This document shows positions 10,201 to 23,000 of a stretch of 64,000 nt of DNA, piece after piece. The first letter of the stretch is position 1, and every line of letters begins with the position of its first letter. The notes under the pieces are model-generated. The model searched no databases and had not been told where the DNA came from. It worked only from the letters and a program-made list of their open reading frames with translations. A program made the position numbers and the translations under genes. Source of the stretch: Struthio camelus (lineage: Eukaryota; Chordata; Aves; Struthioniformes; Struthionidae); contig NC_090944.1 in NCBI RefSeq assembly GCF_040807025.1, positions 117,568,738-117,632,737 on the forward strand, in the 5' to 3' direction.

Positions 10201-13200
10201 AAGAAGCAGGAATTAGTAAAATTCTTATGAACAGACTAGGGTTTTTTTGAACCCTAAAGACCCAAAGTACTCCTATAAGCTTCCAGATTTTTGTATGCTA
10301 AGCTTTTAAGGTTTTCTGCACACTAATTGTTGACATTTTTACCTAAGGCAGCTGTCTAGCCAATAGTCCATCTCCACTTGTGGGCCACTTAAGTAGCAGT
10401 AACAATAGGTTAAATATACATGATACTTTCCCAGAATGCTCTTCCCTCCTTCGAGTATTTTCAGCTGAAGTGAGTTTCTGAGCTAGATATTTCCATATTT
10501 AGTAGCACTCAATATATTTCTCTTACATGCACTTGTCCAGCCTTTCACTCACCAAAGTAAACTTTAACATTGTTTGGCAACAAGATCCAACGTCTTCCAC
10601 CTGTGATGTGTGGTCTTTTTCTTTGTTTTGAACCTTGATCCTGCTCGTTTTATTTGATATCCCCTAGTTCTTGTATTAGAGGACAGGCAATGACTATAGA
10701 TCTTCTCTGTGCCACTCGTGATTTTGCACGTTCCTATCACATTCTCCCTAAGTTAACCATTTTCAGGTTGACAGGTTAAAATCTACTTCGCTGTTCCTTA
10801 TAGAGAAGCTGTTACCAGCCTTTGAAAAAAAAAAAAAAGGATCTCTTTCTAACATTATGTCTAATATTTTACAATATTAGACAACAGTAACAATATTATT
10901 GTTCTTCTGCTACTGGATGAAGAAAGAAAATAAAATTACTTATCACCTAATGTTGCTACAGAAAATAAATAGAAGAGTTTGGATAGTAACAAAACATCAT
11001 GACAATAAGGAACTAATTAAGGACACAGTAATTAGGAGGGTTCACTCTTCATCCTGCTTATCAAAGTCCTGGCAGAGATCACTTTTCAACTCCTCATAAA
11101 AGTAAAATGATTTGTGAAAGAAATTTCAGGCATAGTCTGGAAGAAACTGAAGAGTGAAAGAGAGAAGCACCCACACACCACTGTACATTTTAAAGAAGTG
11201 ACATATTTGTTTGAACCTATGGGAAGAAAGATACTACATTCGCACTGAAAAGTTGAGGTTGCCACTAAGCACAGTACAACTAAAGACAGCATCATCATCT
11301 GTAAGAGTCTGAAATCCAATGGGTGGGTGAAACTGGACCTTTAAGCTTGTGTTTCTTTTTTGTGCAGAGCCTAAAACATGTTCAGTCCAACAATATCTAG
11401 TGACAGCCTTGAGAGACTCTCAGGTCCGTGTCGGACAGCAAATTGTTCTGAAGGGGTCTGTAGGATGAAAATCTTTTTTGTAAAGCTTGTTTCTTTATAT
11501 TAGAATTACTGGACCAAATTCATAGCTAATGTAAATGGAAACAGTTTGGCTGGCTTCCATCACAGGTAAACGTGATCACCAAATGAATCACAAAATAAAC
11601 AGCAGCAAACCTTCTTGTGGAATATGATTAGTACAAGAGTATTGTTTGTGGGTTTTTTGTTCCTAGCTATTCATTCATTTTGTTTATTGCATCCTCTAAT
11701 TCTTCCCAGAGCTCTACCTGAAAGAGGAAGAGAGAGTTTCTTGGCATACAGTGGAGGGCTGAAGGCCTGGGAAATCAGCTCATTAGGGTTGCTTCAACCC
11801 AGGGAGCAGAAGCCTAAAACGCAACACTCCCGGCCACGAATGTGACAGTCTGAGAAAAGCTTCGTCGGCCTCCTCTGCAGGGCACAGAGGTGACTGTCAC
11901 TGGTTACAGTAATCTCTCTCCACAACAGTCCTGAAGCCGTCCCAGAGGACAGACCGGGAGATGACTGGACATGAACACCAGAGTTTTTGTTTCCATCCGA
12001 ACAGGGCTGAAATATATTGGTAAATCAATCTAAGATGATGAATATGAGATGAGTTAGTTCCTAGCCTGCAGTATCTTCTTTTTGTCAGTCGTCTTCTGTT
12101 TTAAGGCGCTTGTTCAGTTTGTTAGTTACCAACCACCATTCTCTACTCTTAATATCTAGTCTAAAGAAACCTTGTACATACCTTAAGACATATCCAGGTA
12201 GTATCTGCCCTAGCACCGGGATAGTGCTTCCCTGAATATATTAGCAACTTGCTAATTCACTTTTTAAAATGTATAGTTCAGCTAAATTTCCATGGGAACC
12301 TTTCCAATCCTGATTTAATTTTGGTACCAGGAGGTACCAAAACATGGGGCAAGGAGCATGATGAGAGAGCTAGTCATTGATTTTATCATTGTAGATTATA
12401 CTGAGTCCTATGGCAAAAAATTAATTTACTGTCCCAGCAGCAATTCTAGGCTGAAGCTCCTATCAAACCTGTGCCTTTAGCAAACTGTCTGCAGAATAGC
12501 TGTCCAAATAAAACAATTGCAATTTATTTATGTAACAAGTCAGCCTTGTTGTCCTCTACTGTACTAAAGCTGTTTATGACTTTGAACTGAGTTATCCTGC
12601 AGTCCTTTTATTTCCTTACAGCTCACAACAGATACCGTGATGTAACTCAGACAGCCTGCCTTTGCCATTAGTATGAAATTAGTTCAAGGCTGAAAGCAAA
12701 TGTAGTTACCTAAAGTTCAAGAGTACTAGTACAGCTGGAACGTAGGTCCATAAGTTTTGATCTTACTTTCTTGCTATCATGCATGCTATTCAGAGATGCT
12801 TAGCTCTCTTTACTTACACACCTGAAAATTTTCCTTCTGCACTTTTCATTTGATTTTGCTGGTTTTGATGTAGAATTTTTCCCCTTTAAGAGAGTTGGGG
12901 AAAACAAAATGTGTCTCCCTTAGACTGGCTTTTGAGGTTTCTTTCAAGAGAACAAAGCATTTACAGAAAAATCCGAAGAAAATTTAGTGAAACATGCTTC
13001 TTAATAGACTGTCACAGTCTCTTCCCATCTGTCTTGTCTTCCTTAAAGATTCTGGATTAGAGCTTTCAGTTGGTATAAGTTAACATAGATTTGGCCACCT
13101 TCCTGGGTACCTGCTTGGAAAGAGAGATTCCAATATATAAGCTTTGGAAGAATTTGATGAGGATGATTTGACACACTATTAAAATAAAGCCGACCTGCAG

Positions 13201-16200
13201 AAAAGATGTGCGTTCAGTCTTCGATATCCAATAAGCACTTAAAATTACTTTGAGAGTTTCCCTCGGCTTTTTTGTTCAGTTTGAGAGGACTACCTCCAGT
13301 AATGCTATCAAAATCAAAGCCAGAAAACCTGAATCCTTGGTTAGAGCAGACTTTGGTTACCTGCATGCCAACACACTAATACCTCAGAGGTTTAAGGAAA
13401 AAACTGCATAGAGCACGTGTCCCCTCATTGATATAAATTAAGTTGGCAAGTGTATAGGAGTTGGATATCGTGGTGCACAATACTGGCAACATAAACACAT
13501 GAGGATGCATTGTATGAATCAAGCAGTCATTTGTTGGTGAACTCAGGTGCTGCATGTTTGACAAACATCTGTCTGCAAATGTAGTTCAGGCATGGATTGG
13601 CATGAGTTGTTTACTAAAGGGTTGGTGCTAGGGAAAAGTAGCATCTGCACGATGAAGACATTGAAAATAGAGGTAAATAGTAATAATCAGTAGCAATAAT
13701 TAGTAGTAAAACCAATCTTGAGAAAATACTTTCAGACCTGTGTGAGAAAAGCACAGAAAGCTCTAAGTTTGCTGTTGTGGTTGCTGTAGCTAGGCTCTTT
13801 CCTATTCATTAAAAAAATCTCCAAGCCGTGGGACTGGCATAGTCTGCCCGCTTCCAGCAGTACCTTTGAGAGAGAAACTTATTCAGAGCAGGGAAGTCAT
13901 TTTTCTTAGAATTCTAACATGTCGGTGAATTAAGTGATCATGAAAATCTTATAGACAACCTGAGAAACTGAAATCCTGTGTTCTGGGAAGAGCAAGAAGG
14001 CGAAGCAGTGCCTGTTCTGACTATCCATTTCCACTTTGACCTGCAGCTACGCTGCCTTCCTTCCGAAACCATCCCCAGAGGTGCAAAACAGTCAGCAGTT
14101 GTGTGGGTACCTAATAGGCGGGAAAGACAGTACTGTTGGACGTCACATACAGCAGATAGCTCCTACATCCCTGGGACGGGTACTCTTATTACTTGCCCTG
14201 GGCCTCATAACGCTTCTCATCATTAGCTTGCTTCTCCGATACGGTTACAATACAAAGCAGTACACAATACTACTCATTTGAGCTTGGTTTTAAGCTTTCA
14301 CAGGGAGACTTCTGTATTGAAGGGACAGAGCAGCCCCATGGGCTGGGCAGTCTTGTTCCCTCCTTGAATTCTTGCAGAAAGATAATCAAGTCACAGTTTC
14401 CTTATATCACTAAAAATTGGGATAAAAGAACAGTTGCTTTGGGGAGCTGTTTTGAGACCTACAGCTGAAGCCGATTTGTAAGGCAGATTTAGTGGAAAGA
14501 GGATGGAAAAGAAACTAAGTGGAATTTCAAGCCATTTCCCTTTCTAGTGCCTGCCAACAGAGAATGCATTTCCCCATCCCCTACCACACCTGTGATCACA
14601 CAGGAGCACAGCTCTAGGCACCCATTTAAAAGACAGTTTTAAGCTTTTTAAAATTATTTCTAATCCCTAGAGCACTTTAGTTTCCTGCAGGATAGATTGC
14701 TGGATCTGTTGAATCAGAGAGTGCAGCTAAAAATGCAATTGCTTTTCAACATGTACGCACTTCTGCTTACCTGGTCTCCACTGGGAGGACCTGTGGCATT
14801 ACGATATAGGTCAGGCAGCCACACGTGCACTTCTTTTGGCCTCTAAACGTCCTCCCTTCCCATGGAATCAATACGTTTGCAACAACATACACAAAAATTG
14901 ACTTCAGAATATTATAGCAGCAAGGCCTTCCCAAATCACCCTGCCAGTTAAAGCTAGTGTCTCGCTTCATCTCAGTTCATTCACACACGCATACCCTCAA
15001 CCCAGTCCTACTACAAAAGCCTGGAAAAAAAAGATAAGTCTCACAGCAAGCCTCAGAATAAAGATACTCAGTCTACAGTAGGCCCAGAAGGAGGAAGAAG
15101 CTGTTTTCCATTTAAGTGACCACTGGTTTACATGCCACCTCTTATCTCAGAGGCAGGCTGCTGGCGTACAGTGAGATAAAAAATAAAGGCCCCGGGGGTC
15201 TCATCACATACGAAGCTCATGCACACGTCTGCTAAATTGCACCTACCAGAACATAAGAGCAAGCCCCTTGGCTGCAGATGCAAAAATGTGTTTTATTTAA
15301 TGAATTGTGAACTGCGTGAAGACCACCAGGCCTTTCATTAGAAGATTAGATTTGTTTCTCATAGCCTCAACCATTTTGTGCATGGCTTAAAGTCAGACAG
15401 GCTGGGTTGGGCGGCATCTCCCCCATTTCCTAGTCCCCACCCCCAGCACAAATCACAAAATGACAGAGCAGATGTTTTCCATGTTAAATATTTATTAGTT
15501 TTCTCAAGACAAACAGCAAAGAGTTACTATAATCAGACCTTCGTGGTGCTTTCCCCACAGTGGTCCCCCTAACAGTTTTAAATCACATCTAGATAAGTAG
15601 AAGAGATTTACACCCAGCATCCAACACAAGAATAAGCTGATCTCTATGTGTAATAAAACAAGCTTCTGTATTTTTACTATGGACTATAAAAGGTATGGCA
15701 TGTATTAAAGTTATCTGGTATTTATGATAGGAGCCTAATTTTTTTATTCAGCTGCGTATTACTTTGACTCTTAATTATTCTCAATTTTTTTGCCAAAGTT
15801 TTCTGTGTAAGATACAGAGCCTCAGAATTGTCAGAAACCCCCAGCTAAAGCTGCTCTGTCATTTCCAACAGCAAGCGAAAGACAAGCATTTTGTGAATGT
15901 TACTTCCCGGTGTATGTGTCTTAGGGAAGCTTTCATATTTTTATGTTTTAACATAATCCAGGAAATATTCGCTAAGTCAAAGCAAAAACTAGCCTGTGCT
16001 GCCCTCCATGCTGCTATGGAGAGCCCAGCTGGCCTAAGTACCTCTACAGAGCAGTTTCCACAGGGTACAGAAGTATTTTATATCTGTAACGGCTGCTTTG
16101 GGCCAGCATGAGAAGAGAGAAGGGGGCACGTCCTCGCTGCACTCCTGCCGACCTCTGCTGTTAGCACTAATGTAGCACAGAGATCTGGGTGACCTGAATC

Positions 16201-19200
16201 CAGTGCCAAAGGGAGAGCAAAGACGCAACCGGAGGGCAGAGAAGGTGTATTTTTGGACAAGATAACCCAGTGGGAAGAGCAGCTGGCAGATATGACAGGC
16301 GAATATTTGAACGGTGAGCTAGAGCCAGAGCCAAAGGGGGAACAGAGTAGAAGAAAACTTAGGAAATTGGACCAGAGAGTCAAAGAGGGGAGAGAACTGG
16401 AGAAAAGGCAGGAGCAGCAGGAGGAACAGACACGTAAGGGCTAAGGGGCAAAACAGATCGATACTATGAGTGGAGACGGGAACCTGGGCCTGCCTGGGTC
16501 ACGGGACTGGTACCAGAATAGTCTTGGAGGCTGGGACTCGCATTTCCAAAAATCAGGCTTATACTTGCTGGACAAGCATATTTGGACTAAGATGAGAACC
16601 TGAGGAGTAGATCCTGGAACTAAAACAAGGGAAAAGGGTGGAGAACTGGGTCAACACACGTGAACGATATCGTCTGTGTCCACCGGACCTCAACGTTCAC
16701 TGCAGCAAGGCTCCACAGCTCCCCCTTCTGCTGCCAGCAGCAGCCAGGGGACCCAACAGCACTTTTCCATCGCTCGCGCTAGATCACCCAACAGGTGATC
16801 TCGGTGAACCGGGTGAACTATTGACTGTTGCTATTAATAGCGGCGCTAATACACGTGGAATAATTTGCTTCAACGGATTTAGAGGCTTCCACCACTCTCA
16901 GCACCCGCAATACAACGCTTCGATGACTGAACTACTCTGATTTTTTTTGTTTATACTTTTTCAAAGCAATACAAACAATCACACTAATGGTGCAAGAGGG
17001 CGTTTCTCCCGCAAGCGGGGAGATAGTTCCAACCCATTCCCTGCTGGACAGAGATCTGGAGGCAGCTCTCCCCCTCCTCAGGAAAGCCTGGCTCTCGGAG
17101 GGCTAGTCTACAACCCTTGGCCCTGCAGTAAACTTTCACTGACGTCAACAGCTTGCACAGGTGTCACCGAGGGTATGGCCTGAGGACAGCTGGCCTGCCC
17201 TAGCATAATTCAGACAGCGTTTTCATTCAGTTAGTGGCACTGACGCACTAGAAAATTTGCCTTGACTTCTGCCTCCCAAGCTTGAGGAAAGAGCATCTTT
17301 TCCTCGTAGACAGGATAACAAGAAAGAGATGGAATCCCTCGCTGTTTTCCTGTTTTTTATACACACACACACACATATATATATATATACATGCATATGT
17401 GTGTATGTTTTTCAGAGTACAGCTATTCAGAAATAACATTTCTTTTGAAAGAAACACAATAAAAATCCCACTCAGGTTATATTTAGAGAACTAGAGGAAA
17501 TGAATATGAATTTTTACCTAAGTGAGGATTATAAAATCAAGTCCAGATGAAAGAAGCCTTCCTTCTGCAGTAGGAAATGACGCTGCCTTGCCTGTCGGCA
17601 TTACTGCAGGCAAAGAAGCTTCACTTTACTGAAAATAAAAAGACAAAACTGCAGACAAATCCACACACTGCGTCTATGGGACAGTACAAAACTCATCGCT
17701 GGCTTATGCAACTCAAATTGAGGGGAAAGCAAAGCGGGGTTGCCTTGCTTTTCTCAGAACGGGATTTGGACACGCGCCTGCTGGCAGGAGAGGAACGGCT
17801 ACGGTGTGCCGGGCAGCTGCTCGCAGCATCCTGCAGATTCAGCGAGTGAGGCATTTACCTACACAGCTGCCATTAATCTCCCACTTGCCCGACACTCTCC
17901 GTCTTTGGTTTTAGGTGCTGCTGCGTTCCTCCTCTCTGACTTCGCCCACAGGCGCAATTTTCTGCCGGGACGAAACAGTCGTTCTTCCAGAACCCGCCGC
18001 GGGCAGAGGCTAAAGCTGTGTGGGGAGGAACTGCTGACGGTTCCTAACGACATAAGAGCCCATTAAATCCCCTGCTAATTTCACGCCACCACAACCTGTG
18101 TCTAAGAGCAGCTTAAATCCTAAACAATTGGGCACGCAAACAACCTGGCAGGTAGAATAAGTTGGCATGTGGTTTTGGTGATGTGCACCAGTAAAGTTAG
18201 ACCTTCGATACCATCTGGAGATGTCTTTAATAACGAACAGAAATATTTTCCACTTTAACTCTTACAGAAAACACATTAAACACTGAAATAGAAACTAACA
18301 AATTTCATTTTCTAGCACAGGAAGGTAACAAACTCCAAAGCCCTGTCCAGCCTCAAAGTCAAATATAAATCTTATCTTACCTCTCCTGAACAGTGTATAA
18401 AAGCAGCTACTTTATTACACAGGTTCTCTCACCTTTCCTCCCAGGGTGTCCAGTTAATGTTTTGCAAATGCCTGGTTCCTATCCCAACTGAAATATTTCT
18501 ATTTTTAAGAAATGTGTGTATTTATATATACACACACAGAGCAAGAGCGTGTGCAAGAGCATGAGCATACGCACTTTATGTCAAATAAAGCGAGATATCT
18601 TCTCCAGGAAAAAAAGAGAGTCCCGACCCTCCTGCCAAATGTAAAAATTTGAAAATTCTGTGCCAGGAAACATAAGCGGAAAGGCTGAACTTCTGCGCTC
18701 TCAGCAAAAACTCCTGCAAAATCCTCACCGCAGATTATGAGCTGTTTGCAGTCAGTGAGATTTTTGCAGGTGTTACGTGGAAGAAAGATTCATGTAGCAG
18801 AGGATCACTGTTTCTCCCCTACTCCTCTGTAAAACATGTGTTAGCAAATTTCAGTAAAGAATGTTTCAGCTCTGCGTTTGCAAGTCTTTCAGTCAGCTTC
18901 AAATATTCCCAGAACAGCTGGCTTTAACTGCGTACCCGCAAATCAAGGAAAGCTGATATTCTCGTTTTGCCTTTACCTATTCTTTTGTCGCATACAAACT
19001 GTGAGCACCTCTCAGAAGGTAATCGCGTCCTGAACAAAAATTACAGCAGAATTACTAAAGCACTGAGAGTTACTAGTTATGGATGATTGATATTTCGGGA
19101 TCAGGTTCCTCCTGACAAGTATCTCTTCGAGATGGTGGTACACCTTGCCCCCTGTCTGGTCAGCCAGAAGATTAGAGAGAAAATTTTTCTTGTGTCTTTA

Positions 19201-19440
19201 GAAAGTCACCACATACATACACTACCGGCACGTTTATTACTGAGAAACACACGTGGGGATAGCTGCCGTGTAGAATAAGCAGAAAACATGGATGGGTTCA
19301 AGCATAAAATGCATTACCCTTGCTAACAAAAGAATGAAGAAAACGACAATGCTTTACTTGCCCATCTCGGAGAAACAATTAACAGTCAAGCCATTAAACA
19401 GAATTGCGGAGGGCTGGCAACGGTGAGTAACTGCATTAGA
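7241..19440. other. 12-kb block without recognised coding sequence
   Basis: Between the SLC30A10 promoter and the second first exon. The open frames are short and resemble no family I know. I looked for SLC30A10-like exons 2-4 (KKSEALNIRG, HVMGDALGS, HEVHVWEL) on the minus strand and saw none. A local GC rise occurs at about 17,700-18,070 and a CA/TA microsatellite at 17,359-17,407. If the exon at 19449-19893 splices to SLC30A10 exon 2, this block is intronic; otherwise it is intergenic. Confidence 0.6.
17359..17407. repeat. CA/TA microsatellite
   Basis: A run of CA dinucleotides followed by TA dinucleotides and a short TG tail; simple sequence. Confidence 0.85.
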
Positions 19441-19448
19441 TTATTTAC

Positions 19449-19893
19449 CTGTTTCAATGTCTCCTTGGGGTGCACGACAGTAACAGCAGTCCATGAAGAT
19501 AACATAGTTTAACACATTGAAGAACAGACCTGCGAGCCCAACAATGAGGACGAGCAATGTTTTTTCAGTCTTCTGAGGATTGAGATACCTCTTGATTGCC
19601 TCAATGAAGACGCTGAGCATCAAAGCGGTGGCAAAAACAGAGTTGCCAAAGGCTCCCAGCACATCCGCCCGGGAGAAGCCGTAAGTGTTAGCTTTGTGCC
19701 ATCTGATGCGGCTGAACCTAACGCCGACTAAACCAATGATCATGGAGACAAAGTGAGACAGGACAGCAAAGGCATCTGAAGCTAAGCTAAGAGAATTGCC
19801 AAGGTACGCTACTGAGATCTCAACAGCGAAAAGCACAAGGCTCACAACGCACATGAGGATGAGCCTGCTGCTCCTCCCTGAGTAGCGGCCCAT
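19449..19893 (-). CDS. SLC30A10-like first exon (alternative exon 1 or partial paralogue)
   Basis: Encodes 148 codons plus one base of a CDF transporter N-terminus with TM1-TM4, starting MGRYSGRSSRL, co-linear with SLC30A10 exon 1 with a single one-residue gap. Kept residues include E25, Y30, GNS at 32-34, D40, TYGFSRAD, VFIEAI and LVLIVG. The TM2 metal positions differ: A43 for N43 and H47 for D47. The ATG at 19893 is the first in frame (G at -3, G at +4). The exon ends at the strong donor ACAG|GTAAAT in phase 1, exactly like SLC30A10 exon 1; unspliced, the frame stops two codons later (GK then stop). It has its own TATA box. No cognate exons 2-4 are visible before SLC30A10, so joining to exon 2 at 6150 is the simplest inference. 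A relic of a duplicated gene is the alternative, but the intact frame argues against free decay. Confidence 0.8.
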
Positions 19894-20007
19894 TTCTCTT
19901 GCTCTTTCTCTTATTCTGAGGTTCTGTAAGAAAGAGCTGTGCAAGTAACAGCTCAGTCTCTGCAATTCTGCCCTTCACCTGTCAGTGCTGCTCACATGTG
20001 GGAGCCA

Positions 20008-20015
20008 CTTTTATA
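20008..20015 (-). promoter_or_regulatory. TATA box upstream of the SLC30A10-like exon
   Basis: TATAAAAG on the minus strand, 115-122 nt upstream of the ATG at 19893. It predicts a start near 19985 and a 5' UTR of about 90 nt with no ATG between the two. A TTTCTTACAG sequence about 30 nt before the ATG could alternatively be an acceptor for an upstream non-coding exon. Confidence 0.55.
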
Positions 20016-20020
20016 GGAAG

Positions 20021-23000
20021 CCGTAAAACAATAAATCAGTTTAAAGGGCAGTTTAGCAAGATTTGTCATGTGAAGACAGCTTGAAAGCTCTCTCTCCACT
20101 CCTGGAAGGGCTCCACCCTGGGGAGACTTTTGTTTTTTTCACAAAAATAAAAATAAAACAACAGGGACCGCGAGAAGCACCAAGAGGTTGCTACTACAGC
20201 CAACGGCATCATCCTCAAAAACAGAATAAGGCCCACACAGGAGAGCACAAGAAGGTGGCCCAGAATTTTAAGATACCAGAGAAGGTATTTCTTTTGCATG
20301 AGATTTCCTATGATGCATGTTTCAGCCATTTCTGTTGCCAGAAGCTTTAGTACTGAGAAAACACTACGTATCTGCAGAAATAGACATTTCAAATCCATAT
20401 TGGGTTGACATTACTTTTAATAACATGGTAAACATGAACTGGCTGACAGGATAGTCAAAATGCTATCCAGAGTACTAGTTTTAAAGATACCCGAACTGAT
20501 ATTCCATTTTAGCAAGCACAAAGTTCTCAGCTGTTTGTACTCTTAGCAAGTTTTAAGGATTTCCCACGGGTACGGACCAAAGTTGGAGACCGTTTTCTGC
20601 ATGTATGACCACTAGACACAAAAGCTGAACTTTAACAATAAACCCAAAGTGCATTGTTCATTTTCCGTTCAGAAATCCCTGCCTATCTCAAAATTCCCAA
20701 AGCAATCCTGTTACCTTTGCAAAGAAAAGATACAGAGATTTAGGTAAAACGTGACCAGAAATTAAGGGAAAAACATGAGATGCAAACGTCTTTTAGTTTA
20801 CACTTTGTGCCGCTTCTGGAACACAGTGAGAAGAACCTAAAGCAGTTAAGTGTTTTTTGTCAAACACTGCAGTAACTGTTGTGCTCTTGAGTACACACAC
20901 AAATCCCAGCTAAGGAAATATAGCTGCTAATAGCACACTGGGTAACAGGGATGATTAGACCAGGTGCCTGCCTTGAAAAGTTTATGATCTAGTTTTTGTT
21001 TGAAATATCCAGCTGGGGACATATATGCACAGTAAGTTACAAGATAAAGCGGAAGGAAATGACACGAAGCACAGCCACAGAAGGATAAGATAATGATATT
21101 GATAACCTGAGTCGACCAAGTGCCCCTCCTGGCCTTAGACTTCCCAAGGAGAATTAACTTAAGGTCAAAAACTCAAACACCCACTCCTAATTTTCATCTA
21201 TTTTTTGCTGATTAATCAGTCGAAATATTTATGTTTAAAGTCCAGCCTGTTGGAAGCAATACCTGCCAACAGATGTAACGTTAACATCTTTGTCCACACA
21301 AATACTGCAGCAGCAATGCTTGAGGTTTCTTTTTTCCACCTGAGTTACGACAACCTCTGTTTCAGCTTCAGAATCTGCTTTGGATTTTGGTCCAATTTTA
21401 AGAAACCTGTAATCTTGGTAATAAATGCATAGTGGGGTAAATTGGTAACTAATTACAGCACTCAAACTGTTACTTGCTTGTGTTTGTATTTCCTTCATCC
21501 TCCCTCAGCTGCATTACTACCTCTATTCTAGCTATACTTACGGTGTTCTCTTCACTCTTGTGCTAATGATGATGCTCAGCTACTTCATTATTTTATTCAT
21601 GGAACTACAGGGCATGAAAAGTGAGGTTTTCAAAAGGTATTCTCTTTACTTTCACTGAGAATAGACTAAGGTCAAAATGCAGAGCTCTCAAAAATCCTGT
21701 CTTATGCAGGGTTCCACTTACCAAAATATGAGCTCAAGATAAATGAAGTATTCTCTTTGCAGCACAGCTAACGTGCTCAGAAGTGTGCTCCTTTTGGTCA
21801 AGAGGGTGCAGCAGTGTATCAGGCGTTTCCACTGTATTTCACCATACTATACTTTTTAATCCAGACTTATCAGTATGCAACTATAATAAGGAAACCTAAA
21901 GGGCTGCACATCTATTACAAACATGAAGTAGTATAATTTAGTCAATTGTAGTTGTATTATTCTGATTCACTTATTTTCTGAAAGACACAATTTACTAACT
22001 TAAAGGTCTGTAAGCTTTCATACAAATGTAATGATTAAGAGTATGATATTTCTATAAGGCTTTATACACAGCTCAGACTGTCCTGGGGAAAACGTATTTG
22101 AAACAAAAATGTCTCTCCTAAGACAGCCACCACCGAGAAATCTGGAGGCGAGTCATCCACATTCCAGATGCTTCGAGCCCTACTAGAATTAGGAAGAAAC
22201 ATGCTGGGGGGGCAGGGGGAGAAGGAACTGCAGAAGGGAGAAAAAAAAAAGTTTGCCTCTCCTTGAAAATCCCAGCTTCAAACAAACTCATGGCAGAATG
22301 AGAGCAACTCACTGCTAAAATACACCACTGTCAACATGTTTACTCTTGTATTTGATCAAGTCAACGGTTGAAGGTTGACTGTTTGATCAAGCTGATAAGG
22401 TTGCAGTATTAGATACTACATTTAGTGTTGCCTTTCCTTTGTCCTGCGCACATTAGCAGCTTCAGCATCTCATTTTTAAACGACCAGTGTTGCAGAGTTT
22501 CAGTAGGGGCTAAAAATGCTTGTTTGTTCTTACTAATTGTTTTGCTCTGACATATCTTCTTTGTGCTCTTTTGTCTCCTATGCTCGAGATCATTGAAGCT
22601 CGAGATCACCTCCTCCCCTCAGCATCCAGCATGCAAGTGCTAAAGTAGGCAACGCCTCTTCAGAACAGTCCCAACTAGCCATCACTTGAGGCTGGAAGAA
22701 CATCACTACTCTTACTACTTAAACTCTTTCTCAAAGCATACTTCTATAGTCAGTGCTGGAGACAGGATATAAGGCTAGAAAAACCTTAGGGCCATTCTTA
22801 CATTACATTAACTGAGAAAGATGAATGTATGCGTTGTAGTTATCATCCCCAAATGCTTTGATAAATATTACCCATGAGACTTTGTCTAGCTAGTTAGAAA
22901 ATATCTAGCCAGATGAAAATGAAACAGATGATTTTGAGATGTAACAGAAAAACGTTTCAGGACTAATCGCCATCTGAGGAACACTACAAAGAATTTCCAA

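Noticed and set aside
14036..14281. Plus-strand 81-codon frame with a hydrophobic leucine-rich segment
   Set aside because: A single short frame overlapping another frame of similar length, with no recognised homology, splice context or promoter; chance is likely.
16253..16444. Plus-strand frame rich in Glu, Lys, Arg and Gln resembling a coiled coil
   Set aside because: Composition follows a purine-rich stretch. It has no conserved motif, and the opposite strand is equally open.
19894..19965. 24-residue N-terminal extension of the SLC30A10-like exon
   Set aside because: The frame is open, but its first codon is TTG, not ATG. The homologous start MGRYSG at 19893 is the first in-frame ATG and has a strong context.
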